From: Acidimicrobiia bacterium
GTDB lineage: Bacteria > Actinomycetota > Acidimicrobiia > Acidimicrobiales > CAIXPF01
Direction of reading: 5' to 3'
Assembly: GCA_947476745.1 (NCBI GenBank)
Contig: CANJRG010000009.1
Span: 96,447 to 160,446 of the forward strand
DNA: 64,000 bases
Every line of letters starts with the position of its first letter. Within the stretch, counting starts at the first letter, position 1. Below, in pieces: positions 46,018 to 54,880 of this stretch. The translations under genes and the position numbers were made by a program. The notes below the pieces were generated by a model. That model did not search any database. It was given only the letters and a program-made list of their open reading frames with translations, and was not told the DNA's origin.

Positions 46018-46619
46018 TGGCTGCCTCTGTCGTGTCCGTCTCCACGGCCCCGCCGGCGCCGCCGCAACGGCCGCGGACCCTCCTGGTCGGCACCGCCATC
46101 ACGGCGTGCACGATGGGCTTCGCCATCTTCTGCATGGTCGGCCTCTACCTGGCCCGTCGCTCCGACGTGCTCAACACCGGCCAGAAGTGGCTGCCCAAGG
46201 GTGCGGTCATACCGCTACCGCAGCCGAACATGATGTTCGCCACGCTGCTGATCAGCTGCGTCACGCTGGCCTGGGGCGCCTACGCGTTGCGCCGTGACGA
46301 CCGTCAGAACGCCTACGTGGCGTTGGGCCTCACCGCCCTGCTGGCCTTCGCCTACGTGGTGCAGGCCACCTATCTGTTCTCGATCAGCGGTGTCGCCGTC
46401 GACGCGCCGTTGGGCCAGGGTGTGCTGTTCTGGGCCATCTCCGGTACGCACCTGGCCATGGTCCTCGGGGGCATGGTCTTCATGCTGCTTGTGACCCTTC
46501 GAGCCCTCTTCGGTGGTTACCGTCAGTTGCCCGAGGGCGTGACGGCCGCTGCCATCTACTGGTCCATCACCGTCGGCGTGTACGCGGTCGTCTGGTACGC
46601 CGTCTACATCACCAAGTAA
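46017..46619 (+). CDS. Subunit III-like paralogue of cytochrome oxidase
   Basis: Membrane protein of 200 aa with about five helices, aligning to CtaE (50924-51574): AYALRRDDRQNAYVALGLTA against SALTRDDQRRMRTWLLATVF, and FWAISGTHLAMVLGG against FYTLTGFHGAHVLIG. It lacks the first-helix conserved glutamate (SEC in CtaE) and the histidine of YWHFVD (YWSITV here). It overlaps the upstream subunit-I-like gene by one base. It is probably the partner of that protein, mirroring the I-III contact of real oxidases. Confidence 0.8.
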   Translation: MAASVVSVSTAPPAPPQRPRTLLVGTAITACTMGFAIFCMVGLYLARRSDVLNTGQKWLPKGAVIPLPQPNMMFATLLISCVTLAWGAYALRRDDRQNAYVALGLTALLAFAYVVQATYLFSISGVAVDAPLGQGVLFWAISGTHLAMVLGGMVFMLLVTLRALFGGYRQLPEGVTAAAIYWSITVGVYAVVWYAVYITK

Positions 46620-46634
46620 CGAGGCTGCGCAGAG

Positions 46635-47546
46635 ATGATTACGACGGGCGCCAAGTTCTACTTCGGTCTCGGATTCCTCCTGCTCGTGGCGGCTGTGCTC
46701 TACGGCTGGACGAGCGGTGGTGTCGACTGGGGCCTCTTCCCCGGCCACCTCGGTGACCTCTACTTCGAGATGCTCGGTGCGCTGACCCTTGGTTACAAGG
46801 GGGCCGTTGGGGACCACCTCGGCTTCGGAGTCCTGCTCGGTGGCGCCGCCGCCTCGACCACCATCGGCTCGTTCATGGTCGCCTTCCGTGACGCCGACGA
46901 CAAGCCGCTCGCCGAGGTCGCTGGTCTGCCGACGGCTCCGCCGCTGCAGCTGGTGAGCAGCAGCAACGTGTGGGCGACCATCGGGGCCTTCGCCGTGGCG
47001 GTCATCGCCGTGGGGATCGCCACCAGCGGCTGGTTCGTCATCGCCGGCGCGGTGCTGTTGGCCATTGCCACACTCGAGTGGGCGATGTACGCCTGGGCCG
47101 ACCGGGCGACCGGCGACGCCGCGGTCAACGCCTCCCTGCGCAACAAGATCATGAACCCGATCGAGGTGCCGCTGTTCGGGGCGATCGTTGCGGCTTTCAT
47201 AGCCCTGTCGATCAGCCGCCTGTTCCTCACCGTGCCGAAGGTGTCAGCGACCTGGCTGTTCCTGGGCATCGCCACCCTCATCTTCGTTACGGCGATCGCT
47301 CTCGCCGCGGCGCCGCGGGTACCCAAGGCAGCGACGCGCGGACTGCTGGTGATCGCTGCCATCGCCGTGCTGGCCATCGGGATCGCTGGAGCCGTCGCCG
47401 GGCCTCGTGAGTTCCACAACGAGGACGAAGAGTTCACCGTCGAGGGAACCGGCGGTCCGAAGGACCTGTACGTCTACGGACAGGTGCCAACCACCACGGC
47501 TGCGGTTCAGGAGAAGTCCGGTCACTCCGAGAAGAAGGGTGAGTGA
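46635..47546 (+). CDS. Seven-helix membrane protein of unknown function
   Basis: Protein of 303 aa with about seven hydrophobic helices (roughly residues 8-25, 62-83, 113-133, 135-155, 182-200, 207-227 and 236-257). A soluble tail follows, with FHNEDEEFTVEGTGGPKDLY and then a Thr-rich and Lys/Glu-rich end. No family is recognised. It lies 15 bp after the subunit-III-like gene and before ctaC, so it belongs to the oxidase cluster. A tail histidine in EFHNEDEE could bind metal, but this is speculation. Confidence 0.7.
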   Translation: MITTGAKFYFGLGFLLLVAAVLYGWTSGGVDWGLFPGHLGDLYFEMLGALTLGYKGAVGDHLGFGVLLGGAAASTTIGSFMVAFRDADDKPLAEVAGLPTAPPLQLVSSSNVWATIGAFAVAVIAVGIATSGWFVIAGAVLLAIATLEWAMYAWADRATGDAAVNASLRNKIMNPIEVPLFGAIVAAFIALSISRLFLTVPKVSATWLFLGIATLIFVTAIALAAAPRVPKAATRGLLVIAAIAVLAIGIAGAVAGPREFHNEDEEFTVEGTGGPKDLYVYGQVPTTTAAVQEKSGHSEKKGE

Positions 47547-47652
47547 CCATGTTCGCAGCCCTTCCTGGTTGGCAGGCGGACGGCAGCGCAGACAGACTGT
47601 CGAGGTGTCAACGGTGAGCGACCTGTTCAACGGCGAGGTTGAAAGAAGGAAG

Positions 47653-48870
47653 ATGTCGCCGAAGTACGAACACCTCAAGCGGGTCCGCACGAATGTGACC
47701 GTGCTGCTCGGCGTTTTTCTCCTTGCGCTTGCCGGGTGTGGTTCGCAGCGCACCCCGCTCACGACGCTCGACCCCCGGGGTGAAGCATCGCAGGCGATCC
47801 AGAACCTCGTCGTGCCAGTTTTCATCGTGGCCGGCGTCGTCTTCGTGTTCATCAACGTCGGCGTGCTCTACGTGGCCCTGCGCTTCCGTCGCCGCAAGGG
47901 CGAGGAGAATGCCTTCCCCGAGCAGGTCCACGGCAATATCAAGTTGGAGCTCGGCTGGACCATCATCCCCGCCCTCATCATGGCCGGCATCGCCGTGGGC
48001 ACCATCGCCACGCTGATCACGCTGAACACCGAGCCTGACAACACGGCGCAGGACTTCGAGATCCGCGTGGTCGGTCAACAGTGGTGGTGGCAGTTCCAGT
48101 ACGACCTCGGTCGTGACGGCACCATCGACTTCGTCACGGCCAGCGAGATGGTCATCCCCACCGGCACCCCGGTGAGCCTCACCATGACCTCCCGTGACGT
48201 GATCCACAGCTTCTGGATCCCGGCGCTGAACGGTAAGAAGGACGCCGCCCCCGGACGCCTGAGCAAGCTCTGGATGCAGGCCGACAACGAGGGCCGCTTC
48301 ATCGGTCAGTGCACCGAGTTCTGCGGGCTCTCCCACGCCTACATGCGGATGTACGCCGTCGCCAAGGAGCCTGGCGACTTCCAGAAGTGGGTGGCGGGGC
48401 AGCTGACCAAGGCGACGATCCCCGACGCCGGCACGGCCGCACGCCGCGGCCTCGACACCTTCACCAACAACTGCGCCGGTTGCCACTTGGTCGACGGGGT
48501 CAACAGCGCGGACTGCACGCCGATCAAGACCGAGGCCCAGTACGACGCCAAGGCCAACACGTGCTGGTTCGGAGCGTCGCCCTACACCGGTGCCCCCCAG
48601 GTATCCGGCATGGCGCCGAACCTGACCCACCTGATGACCCGATATGTGTTCGTCGGTGCGCTCTACGAGTTGCGCAATGTCGACACCGGGGAGATCAACG
48701 TGAACAACCTCGAGGGGTGGATTCGCAATCCGGAGGACTTCAAACCGATGGCCCCCGAGCCGACCCGTGGGAACACCTACGGGCGAGGCATGCCGAAGAT
48801 CAACCTCACCGAGGACCAGATCGACGATTTGGTCGCCTACCTCTCCACGCTCGCGCCAACGAGCGCCTGA
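47653..48870 (+). CDS. ctaC: Cytochrome caa3 oxidase subunit II with fused cytochrome c
   Basis: Receives electrons at CuA and passes them to subunit I. The protein is 405 aa: lipoprotein signal (LLALAGC), two helices, a cupredoxin domain with CuA ligands His185, Cys220, Cys224, His228 and Met231 (CTEFCGLSHAYM), the aromatic QQWWWQFQY entry patch, and a C-terminal cytochrome c domain with CAGCH at 274-278 and likely Met380. An insert just after the heme motif carries two extra cysteines (288 and 304). The start is uncertain: ATG 47653 puts the signal peptide near the N-terminus; GTG 47614, with GAGGTG 6 nt upstream, would add 13 residues. Confidence 0.95.
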   Translation: MSPKYEHLKRVRTNVTVLLGVFLLALAGCGSQRTPLTTLDPRGEASQAIQNLVVPVFIVAGVVFVFINVGVLYVALRFRRRKGEENAFPEQVHGNIKLELGWTIIPALIMAGIAVGTIATLITLNTEPDNTAQDFEIRVVGQQWWWQFQYDLGRDGTIDFVTASEMVIPTGTPVSLTMTSRDVIHSFWIPALNGKKDAAPGRLSKLWMQADNEGRFIGQCTEFCGLSHAYMRMYAVAKEPGDFQKWVAGQLTKATIPDAGTAARRGLDTFTNNCAGCHLVDGVNSADCTPIKTEAQYDAKANTCWFGASPYTGAPQVSGMAPNLTHLMTRYVFVGALYELRNVDTGEINVNNLEGWIRNPEDFKPMAPEPTRGNTYGRGMPKINLTEDQIDDLVAYLSTLAPTSA

Positions 48871-48912
48871 CGTCCCTGATCGCCGAACGAAGCGCTACGA
48901 AGGATCCCCAAC

Positions 48913-50931
48913 ATGGCCCTCGTTGAACGAGAAACACTCGCCCTGCCATCCGGCGCGAGTCCCGGCGTCGCCATCGAACCGCTCGGTGTGCTCGCCCGGC
49001 CCCACACCAAGACCGGCTGGCGCTCCTGGGTGTCGACGGTCGACCACAAGAAAATCGGCATCATGTACGGTGCTGCCGCCCTGATGTTCTTCATCGTGGG
49101 CGGGCTCGAGGCCATGCTGATCCGGATCCAGCTGGCCCAGCCCAACGGCACCGTGCTCAGTGCCGACGTGTACAACCAGGTGTACACCATGCACGGCGTC
49201 ACGATGGTCTTCCTCGTGATCATGCCGATGGCGGCGGCGTTCGCCAACTACTTGCTGCCGCTGCAGATAGGCGCCCGGGATGTTGCCTTCCCCCGCCTGA
49301 ACGCTCTGAGCTTCTGGATGTTCCTCGGCGGCGGCCTCTTCTTCAACACCGCATGGTTCGTCGGTGGCGGCGGCGCGGACTGCGGATGGTTCTGCTACGC
49401 CCCGAACTCTGGCGTCGTCTTCTCACCGACCCACGGCGTGGACTTCTATGCCGTCGGCCTTCAGATCGCCGGTGCGGCGTCGCTGATCGGTGCGGTAAAC
49501 CTCATCGTGACCGTCCTCAACATGCGGGCGCCCGGTATGACACTGTTCCGCATGCCGGTGTTCACCTGGATGCAGCTGGTGGTGCAGTTCCTGCTGCTGT
49601 TCTCGCTGCCGGTGATCACGGTCGCGCTGTTCCTGCTGACCTTCGACCGGTCCTTCGGAGCCAACTTCTTCAACATCTCCCAGGGCGCCGACCCGTTGCT
49701 GTGGCAGCACCTGTTCTGGATCTTCGGTCACCCGGAGGTGTACATCCTGATCCTGCCTTCGTTCGGCATCGTCTCGGAGATCATCCCGACGATGTCCCGC
49801 AAGCCCATCTACGGCTACCCGTTCATGGTCTTCTCCGGTATCGCCATCGGCTTCATGGGATGGGGCGTGTGGGCGCACCACATGTTCGCCTCGGGCATTG
49901 GGCCCATCTCGGTGGCGGCCTTCTCCCTCTCGACGATGTTCATCGCCGTACCCACCGGTGTGAAGATCCTCAACTGGATGGCCACTATGTGGGGCGGCAA
50001 GATTACGTTCAACACCCCGATGCTGTTCTCCGCCGGCCTGGTGGCGATGTTCACCATCGGCGGGTTGTCTGGTGTCACTCACTCGGTCGCGCCGGCCGAC
50101 ACCCAGCAGACGGATACCTATTACATCGTGGCGCACTTTCACTACGTGCTGTTCGGCGGTGCGCTGCTGGGCTTGTTCGCCGGCATGTACTTCTGGTGGC
50201 CGAAGGCCTTCGGTCTGATGCTCAACGACCGGCTGGGCAAGGTGCACTTCTGGCTGATGCTGGTCGGATTCAACCTGACGTTCGGGCCTATGCACATTCT
50301 GGGCCTGCAGGGGATGTCCCGACGCATCCAGACCTACCAGCCGAGTGACGGCTTCACTTTCTGGAATCGGGTCGCCACCTTCGGGGTATTCTGGATCGCG
50401 ACGGGGATGTTGGTGTTCCTCTACAACATCTATTCGAGCTGGTCCTCGTGGAAGAAGGCTGGCCGCCCGAACCCCGGCGCCGATCCCTGGGATGCGCGGT
50501 CCCTCGAGTGGAGCATCCCGTCGCCCACGCCGGAGCACAACTTCGACGTCGTGCCCGAGATCCACGCGCAGGACGACTTCTGGCACCGTAAGTACGGCGA
50601 GGACGAGAAGGGCCGTGCCGTTCGGATCGCCGCCACCGAGGACGTCGTGCAGAAGGGTGATGCAACCGACGTGCACCTTCCGTCTCCCTCCTTCTACCCG
50701 CTGATCCTGGCCAGCGCACTGCCGATCATCGGCTACGGCGTGATCTTCAACCGCCTGATCGCCATTCCCGGCGCTGTGCTGTTCCTGTTCGGTCTGTACG
50801 GCTGGGCGTTCGAGCCGGCGACCGAACCCGATGACCACGCCGGCGACGGAGGCCACGGTGCCCACGGTGGCGGCGATCACGACGGAGCAGCCCTGGCGGC
50901 GCCCAGCACCGAGGAGGCCCACGTTGGCTGA
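48913..50931 (+). CDS. ctaD: Cytochrome c oxidase subunit I
   Basis: Catalytic subunit of 672 aa that reduces oxygen at heme a3-CuB and pumps protons. All ligands are present: His94 (MHG), His273 and Tyr277 in GHPEVY, His322/His323 (AHHMF), and His408/His410 (AHFHY). The glutamate of GHPEVY classes it as A1-type. The C-terminus is extended, with extra helices near residues 595-635 and a His/Asp/Gly-rich tail (DDHAGDGGHGAHGGGDHDG) that could bind metal. ATG 48913 has a weak GAAGGA SD. It overlaps ctaE by 8 bp. Confidence 0.98.
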   Translation: MALVERETLALPSGASPGVAIEPLGVLARPHTKTGWRSWVSTVDHKKIGIMYGAAALMFFIVGGLEAMLIRIQLAQPNGTVLSADVYNQVYTMHGVTMVFLVIMPMAAAFANYLLPLQIGARDVAFPRLNALSFWMFLGGGLFFNTAWFVGGGGADCGWFCYAPNSGVVFSPTHGVDFYAVGLQIAGAASLIGAVNLIVTVLNMRAPGMTLFRMPVFTWMQLVVQFLLLFSLPVITVALFLLTFDRSFGANFFNISQGADPLLWQHLFWIFGHPEVYILILPSFGIVSEIIPTMSRKPIYGYPFMVFSGIAIGFMGWGVWAHHMFASGIGPISVAAFSLSTMFIAVPTGVKILNWMATMWGGKITFNTPMLFSAGLVAMFTIGGLSGVTHSVAPADTQQTDTYYIVAHFHYVLFGGALLGLFAGMYFWWPKAFGLMLNDRLGKVHFWLMLVGFNLTFGPMHILGLQGMSRRIQTYQPSDGFTFWNRVATFGVFWIATGMLVFLYNIYSSWSSWKKAGRPNPGADPWDARSLEWSIPSPTPEHNFDVVPEIHAQDDFWHRKYGEDEKGRAVRIAATEDVVQKGDATDVHLPSPSFYPLILASALPIIGYGVIFNRLIAIPGAVLFLFGLYGWAFEPATEPDDHAGDGGHGAHGGGDHDGAALAAPSTEEAHVG

Positions 50932-51574
50932 GACCTTGACCGCATCCGCCGAGGGCGGGCACGCGGCACACGACGACCACGGCCACGAGACCAATACCGG
51001 CATCACGAACGAGAAGCTCGGGATGTGGTTGTTCCTGGGTTCGGAGTGCTTGCTGTTCGGTGGTCTGATCTCCACCTTCCTGCTCTACAAGAAGAAGCTC
51101 GACACGTTCCCGGGCTTCGAGAACACCACCATCGTGCGTCTCGGCCGCAACGTGTACGACATCCCGTTCACGTCGGTGTCGAGCTTCGTGCTGCTGATGA
51201 GCTCGCTCACCATGGTGCTGGCGGTCTCTGCGCTGACCCGCGACGACCAGCGGCGGATGCGGACCTGGCTGCTGGCCACGGTGTTCCTCGGAGCTACCTT
51301 CCTCGCCGGGCAGGTGTACGAGTTCACGGCATTCGTGAAGGAAGGGTTGGGCTTTACCACCAACATCTTCAGCTCGGCCTTCTATACGCTGACCGGGTTC
51401 CACGGTGCGCACGTCCTCATCGGCATCATCATCCTGATGACGATGTTCGCCCGGTCGCTGCAGGGCAAGCTGCGGGCACGCAACGCCGAGACCCTCGAGA
51501 TTGCGGGCCTCTACTGGCACTTCGTCGACGTGGTCTGGGTTGTCATTTTCGTCGTCGTCTACCTCATCAAGTGA
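50924..51574 (+). CDS. ctaE: Cytochrome c oxidase subunit III
   Basis: Membrane subunit of 216 aa that stabilises the core. KLGMWLFLGSECLLFGGL carries the conserved helix-III-type glutamate; FYTLTGFHGAHVLIGI and LYWHFVDVVWV are diagnostic. TTG 50924 is chosen because GAGGAG lies 7 nt upstream; this start overlaps ctaD by 8 bp. A longer frame open to 50831 lies entirely within ctaD. The N-terminus is His/Asp-rich. Confidence 0.96.
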   Translation: MAETLTASAEGGHAAHDDHGHETNTGITNEKLGMWLFLGSECLLFGGLISTFLLYKKKLDTFPGFENTTIVRLGRNVYDIPFTSVSSFVLLMSSLTMVLAVSALTRDDQRRMRTWLLATVFLGATFLAGQVYEFTAFVKEGLGFTTNIFSSAFYTLTGFHGAHVLIGIIILMTMFARSLQGKLRARNAETLEIAGLYWHFVDVVWVVIFVVVYLIK

Positions 51575-51604
51575 TCGTCCGTCGGGCTGCAGGAGACCAT
51601 TCGC

Positions 51605-51979
51605 GTGAGCGCTGAAACCGTGGCCACCGCCACCACAGGACATCCCGAGCACGCCGGCCACGGCGGCGCGGTGCACGAGAGCCACGACCGCACGTACGTC
51701 AAGATCGCCTGCATCCTGGCGGTTCTCACCTTCATGGAGATGCTCACCTATTTCGAGAGCATCTTCCCCGACGGCGTCGAGCGGTACTTCGCAGTGGTGC
51801 TGCTGGTGCTGATGGGCACGAAGTTCTACTTGATCTCCGCCTATTTCATGCACCTGCGGTGGGACAAGCCCGTTCTCAAGCGGGTGTTCATGACCGGGAT
51901 CGTGATCGCAGTGGGCGTCTACTTGATCATGTTGACGGCCTTCAACTTCTGGAACGGCCCGGGGGTCATGCCCCACTGA
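51605..51979 (+). CDS. Cytochrome c oxidase subunit IV-like protein
   Basis: Protein of 124 aa with three helices. A His-rich N-terminus is followed by YVKIACILAVLTFMEMLTYF and KFYLISAYFMHLRWDKPVLK, matching the prokaryotic COX4/CyoD-like family of small caa3 subunits. The GTG start has CAGGAGA upstream. It lies 30 bp after ctaE and 14 bp before the ctaG-like gene. Confidence 0.88.
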   Translation: MSAETVATATTGHPEHAGHGGAVHESHDRTYVKIACILAVLTFMEMLTYFESIFPDGVERYFAVVLLVLMGTKFYLISAYFMHLRWDKPVLKRVFMTGIVIAVGVYLIMLTAFNFWNGPGVMPH

Positions 51980-51993
51980 CCGGAGGAGCCTTC

Positions 51994-52896
51994 TTGGCGA
52001 TTCTCGGTGCGCAAGGACCATTGACCTGGCAACCACACCCCGAGGTGTGGTTATTGGTCGGTCTGGTGGTCGGCTTGGGCTTCTACGTCACCCGGGTGAT
52101 CCAGCCCAAGATGGTGGCGCTCGGCGAGGAGCCGGTGAGCCGTCGCCAGAAGCGATTCTTCGTCGCTGCGGTGCTGGTGTTGTGGCTGGCGTCGGACTGG
52201 CCGGTGCACGACCTGTCGGAGGAGTACCTGTACTCCATCCACATGGTGCAGCACATGGTGTTGACCCTGGTCATGCCTCCGCTGTTCCTGTTCGCGACCC
52301 CGGCGTGGCTCGTTCGTCTGGTGCTCGGTGCGGGTCGGGTGGGTCGTGTGCTGCAGAAGCTTGGACGGCCGCTGTTCGCAGTGCTGCTCTACAACGGCCT
52401 GCTGGTACTGACGCACGCGGCGCCCCTGGTGAACGCGTCGGTCAAGATCGGGCCGTTGCACTACGTGGTGCACGTGTCGTTGGTGCTGGCGGCATTGCTG
52501 ATGTGGAACCCGATATGCGGGCCACTGCCCGAGATGCGCTTGTCGTTGCCTTCCCAGATGGCCTACCTGTTCGGGATGTCGATCATCCCGACCATCCCGG
52601 CGGCGTTCCTGACCGTGGCGGAGAACCCGATCTACCGGGCCTATGAGCGGGGCCCGTACCGGCTGTGGGGGGTCTCGGTCATCTCCGATCAGCAGGCGGC
52701 CGGGCTGATCATGAAGCTCGGAGGTGGGTTCTACCTCTGGGGGCTGATCATCATCCTGTTCGCCCAGTGGGCCACCCGGCACCAGGCCTCCGAGCGGGAG
52801 GCGGTGACCCGGACGGACGAAGACATCCTCACGTTCGAGACAGTGCAGAACACCTTCCAGGAGTCCGAGCCGCCGGCGAGCGAACTGCGGTCCTGA
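51994..52896 (+). CDS. ctaG: CtaG-type caa3 oxidase assembly factor
   Basis: Membrane protein of 300 aa of the caa3_CtaG family, needed for copper loading and assembly of caa3 oxidase in Bacillus. EEYLYSIHMVQHMVLTLVMP carries two His in the second helix, and HYVVHVSLVLAALLMWNPI another His-bearing helix, together with LSLPSQMAYLFGM. TTG 51994 is the likely start, with GGAGGAG 5 nt upstream. It is the last gene of the oxidase cluster. Confidence 0.9.
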   Translation: MAILGAQGPLTWQPHPEVWLLVGLVVGLGFYVTRVIQPKMVALGEEPVSRRQKRFFVAAVLVLWLASDWPVHDLSEEYLYSIHMVQHMVLTLVMPPLFLFATPAWLVRLVLGAGRVGRVLQKLGRPLFAVLLYNGLLVLTHAAPLVNASVKIGPLHYVVHVSLVLAALLMWNPICGPLPEMRLSLPSQMAYLFGMSIIPTIPAAFLTVAENPIYRAYERGPYRLWGVSVISDQQAAGLIMKLGGGFYLWGLIIILFAQWATRHQASEREAVTRTDEDILTFETVQNTFQESEPPASELRS

Positions 52897-53091
52897 GCCC
52901 GGCGGGCGCGCCGGGAGGGTGGGCGAGGGCCTTGTTCAGGCGGCTGGCTGGGCGACGCGCACGTGGCTGGCCACCGGTCGCCAGCCGGGTCGTGAGCACT
53001 CGCAGGTCATGGTCCCCGGCACGGTGGGTCCGGGTCCCGAGTAGGGCTTGGCACGGGCGGGGCGGGGCGTAACGCCCGTGGGCCTCGTTGG
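52897..53091. other. Convergent gap after the oxidase cluster
   Basis: The 195 bp between ctaG (+) and the ABC permease (-) hold no gene. A GC hairpin at about 52968-52987 (arm GGCTGGC, loop CACCGGTC, arm GCCAGCC) may end transcription from either side, but no T-run follows. Confidence 0.4.
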
Positions 53092-53820
53092 TCAGCTCGA
53101 CGGGGACCAGCGGAACGTGCTTGCTGCGGCGAACGGGGTCACCACGGCCCAAACGGCCAGCACGACCAGTGCCCGACCGACCGGCTGCGCTGCGGTGGTG
53201 GCGGCGCGCATGACCTCCACCAAGGCGCCGGTGGGTAAGCACCAGGCAACTGTTCCGACAGGTCCGGGTAGCTCGGACGCCGGCACCGCTATGCCGCCGA
53301 AGAGCAGCAGCACCAGGTAGAGCCCGTTGCAGGCGGCGAGGTTCGCGGGGCCTGACAGGGTGCCGGCGAGGAGCAGGCCGAGCCCGGCGAAGGTTGCGGT
53401 CCCGAGGAGGACAGCGAGCCCCAACAGGCCCGGCCGCCAGTTGGGCTGCCATCCGAGCAGGAGCGCCACCACGCTCAGCGACAGGACCTGCACGACCTCG
53501 GTGCCGAAGGTGGCCATGACCTTCGCCCCGAGCAGGCGTGGCCTGCCCAGCGGGGTCACCCCGAGGCGTTTCAGGACCCCGTAGTGACGTTCGAAGCCGG
53601 TACCGATACCGAGGCTGACCATCGACGAGGACATCACGGCAAGCGCCAACATCGCCGGGGCGAGCCCGTCGATGGGGCGGTCCGTCGAACTCGGCAACAG
53701 GTCGACCTGCGACAGGAACACCAACAACAGGATCGGGATACCCAGCGCCACCAGCAGCTGTTCGCTCTGACGGAGCGAGAGGACCACCTCGTTGCGGGTC
53801 TGGGCCCACAGGGCGTTCAT
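53092..53820 (-). CDS. ABC-2 type exporter permease
   Basis: Membrane protein of 242 aa with six helices, the ABC-2 transporter layout. After a short cytoplasmic N-terminus (NALWAQTRNEVVLSLRQSEQ), helices are separated by the typical cytoplasmic FERHYGVLKRLGVTPLGRPR loop, which contacts the ATPase. The substrate is unknown; drug or lipid export is common for this type. Its ATG overlaps the end of the ATPase gene by 4 bp. Confidence 0.9.
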   Translation of the reverse strand: MNALWAQTRNEVVLSLRQSEQLLVALGIPILLLVFLSQVDLLPSSTDRPIDGLAPAMLALAVMSSSMVSLGIGTGFERHYGVLKRLGVTPLGRPRLLGAKVMATFGTEVVQVLSLSVVALLLGWQPNWRPGLLGLAVLLGTATFAGLGLLLAGTLSGPANLAACNGLYLVLLLFGGIAVPASELPGPVGTVAWCLPTGALVEVMRAATTAAQPVGRALVVLAVWAVVTPFAAASTFRWSPSS

Positions 53821-54752
53821 GGGGCGTCCTCCTGGTCGGTCGCCGGTGTCGGTGCGTCGGCGGTGAGGCGGAGGAATACGTCCTCGAGGCTGGCAACGCC
53901 GGTGGACAGGCCGGACAAGGCCACGTCGCGATCGGCCAGCCACGACGTCAGCCGGGCGACGGTCGCCGGTGTCGGTTCGAGGGCGACGACGAACGTGCCG
54001 GGCTCCGGTTCGTCGACGACGGCACCGAGGTGCGTGGCCAGAGCGGCCCGGTCGAGCGATGCGGGGGCGCGAAAGCGGATCTCCGGACGATGTACGGCGG
54101 CGGCGAGGTCGGCCGGGGTGCCGACGGCACGGAGACACCCGCGGTCGATGATGGCCACGCGATCGGCGAGCTTCTCGACCTCGTCGAGCTCGTGGCTGGT
54201 GAGCAGGACACAGACGCCTTCGGCGCGCAGTTCCGCCACGATGCGACGGACCAACAACCGGCCCTCGACGTCGAGGCCGGCGGTCGGCTCGTCGAGCACG
54301 ACCACCTCCGGTCGGCCCACCAACGCCAGGGCCAGGGCCACGCGTTGCTGCTCGCCGCCGGACAGCTTGCGCCAGGCCACCCCGGCACGCTGGTGGAGCC
54401 CGACGCGCTCGAGCAGCGCCACCGGGTCGAGCGGCCGGCGGTAGTAGCTGGCGAACAGCCGCACTGCCTCACGTGGCTTGATGGCGCTGTACAGACGGCA
54501 GGACTGCAGCATCACACCGAGATGGGCCATCACCGCATCGTGATCGGCGACCGGGTCGAGTCCGGCGACCCGGACGGTGCCCGAGGTCGGTGTACGGAAC
54601 CCCTCGAGGGTCTCCACGGTGGTGGTCTTGCCTGCTCCGTTGGGGCCGAGCAGGGCGAGGACCTCGCCGGCATCGGCATGCAGGCTCAGCTCGTCGACCG
54701 CGGTCACCGGTCCGAAGCGCATGGTCAGCCGGTCGATCTCCACCAAGGGCAC
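53817..54752 (-). CDS. ABC transporter ATP-binding protein
   Basis: ATPase of 311 aa. Walker A GPNGAGKTT (residues 36-44), signature LSGGEQQR, Walker B VVVLDEPTAGLD and the H-loop TSHELDEVE are complete. The C-terminal extension after about residue 225 is of the DrrA/NatA type. It forms a two-gene exporter with the downstream permease. It is divergent from serS. Confidence 0.93.
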   Translation of the reverse strand: MPLVEIDRLTMRFGPVTAVDELSLHADAGEVLALLGPNGAGKTTTVETLEGFRTPTSGTVRVAGLDPVADHDAVMAHLGVMLQSCRLYSAIKPREAVRLFASYYRRPLDPVALLERVGLHQRAGVAWRKLSGGEQQRVALALALVGRPEVVVLDEPTAGLDVEGRLLVRRIVAELRAEGVCVLLTSHELDEVEKLADRVAIIDRGCLRAVGTPADLAAAVHRPEIRFRAPASLDRAALATHLGAVVDEPEPGTFVVALEPTPATVARLTSWLADRDVALSGLSTGVASLEDVFLRLTADAPTPATDQEDAP

Positions 54753-54867
54753 CCCGCGAAACTACCGGGCGACCACGGGTGCCAACGTTTCGGTCCACCA
54801 CGGCCGTCATCGGCTGCTACCGGCTGACAGCGTTCCGACGTGGCGCCGATCTTTCCCGCCGTGGCGA

Positions 54868-54873
54868 TAGCGT
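54868..54873 (+). promoter_or_regulatory. -10 box of serS (leaderless)
   Basis: TAGCGT ends 7 nt before ATG 54881. Confidence 0.5.
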
Positions 54874-54880
54874 CAGCCTC

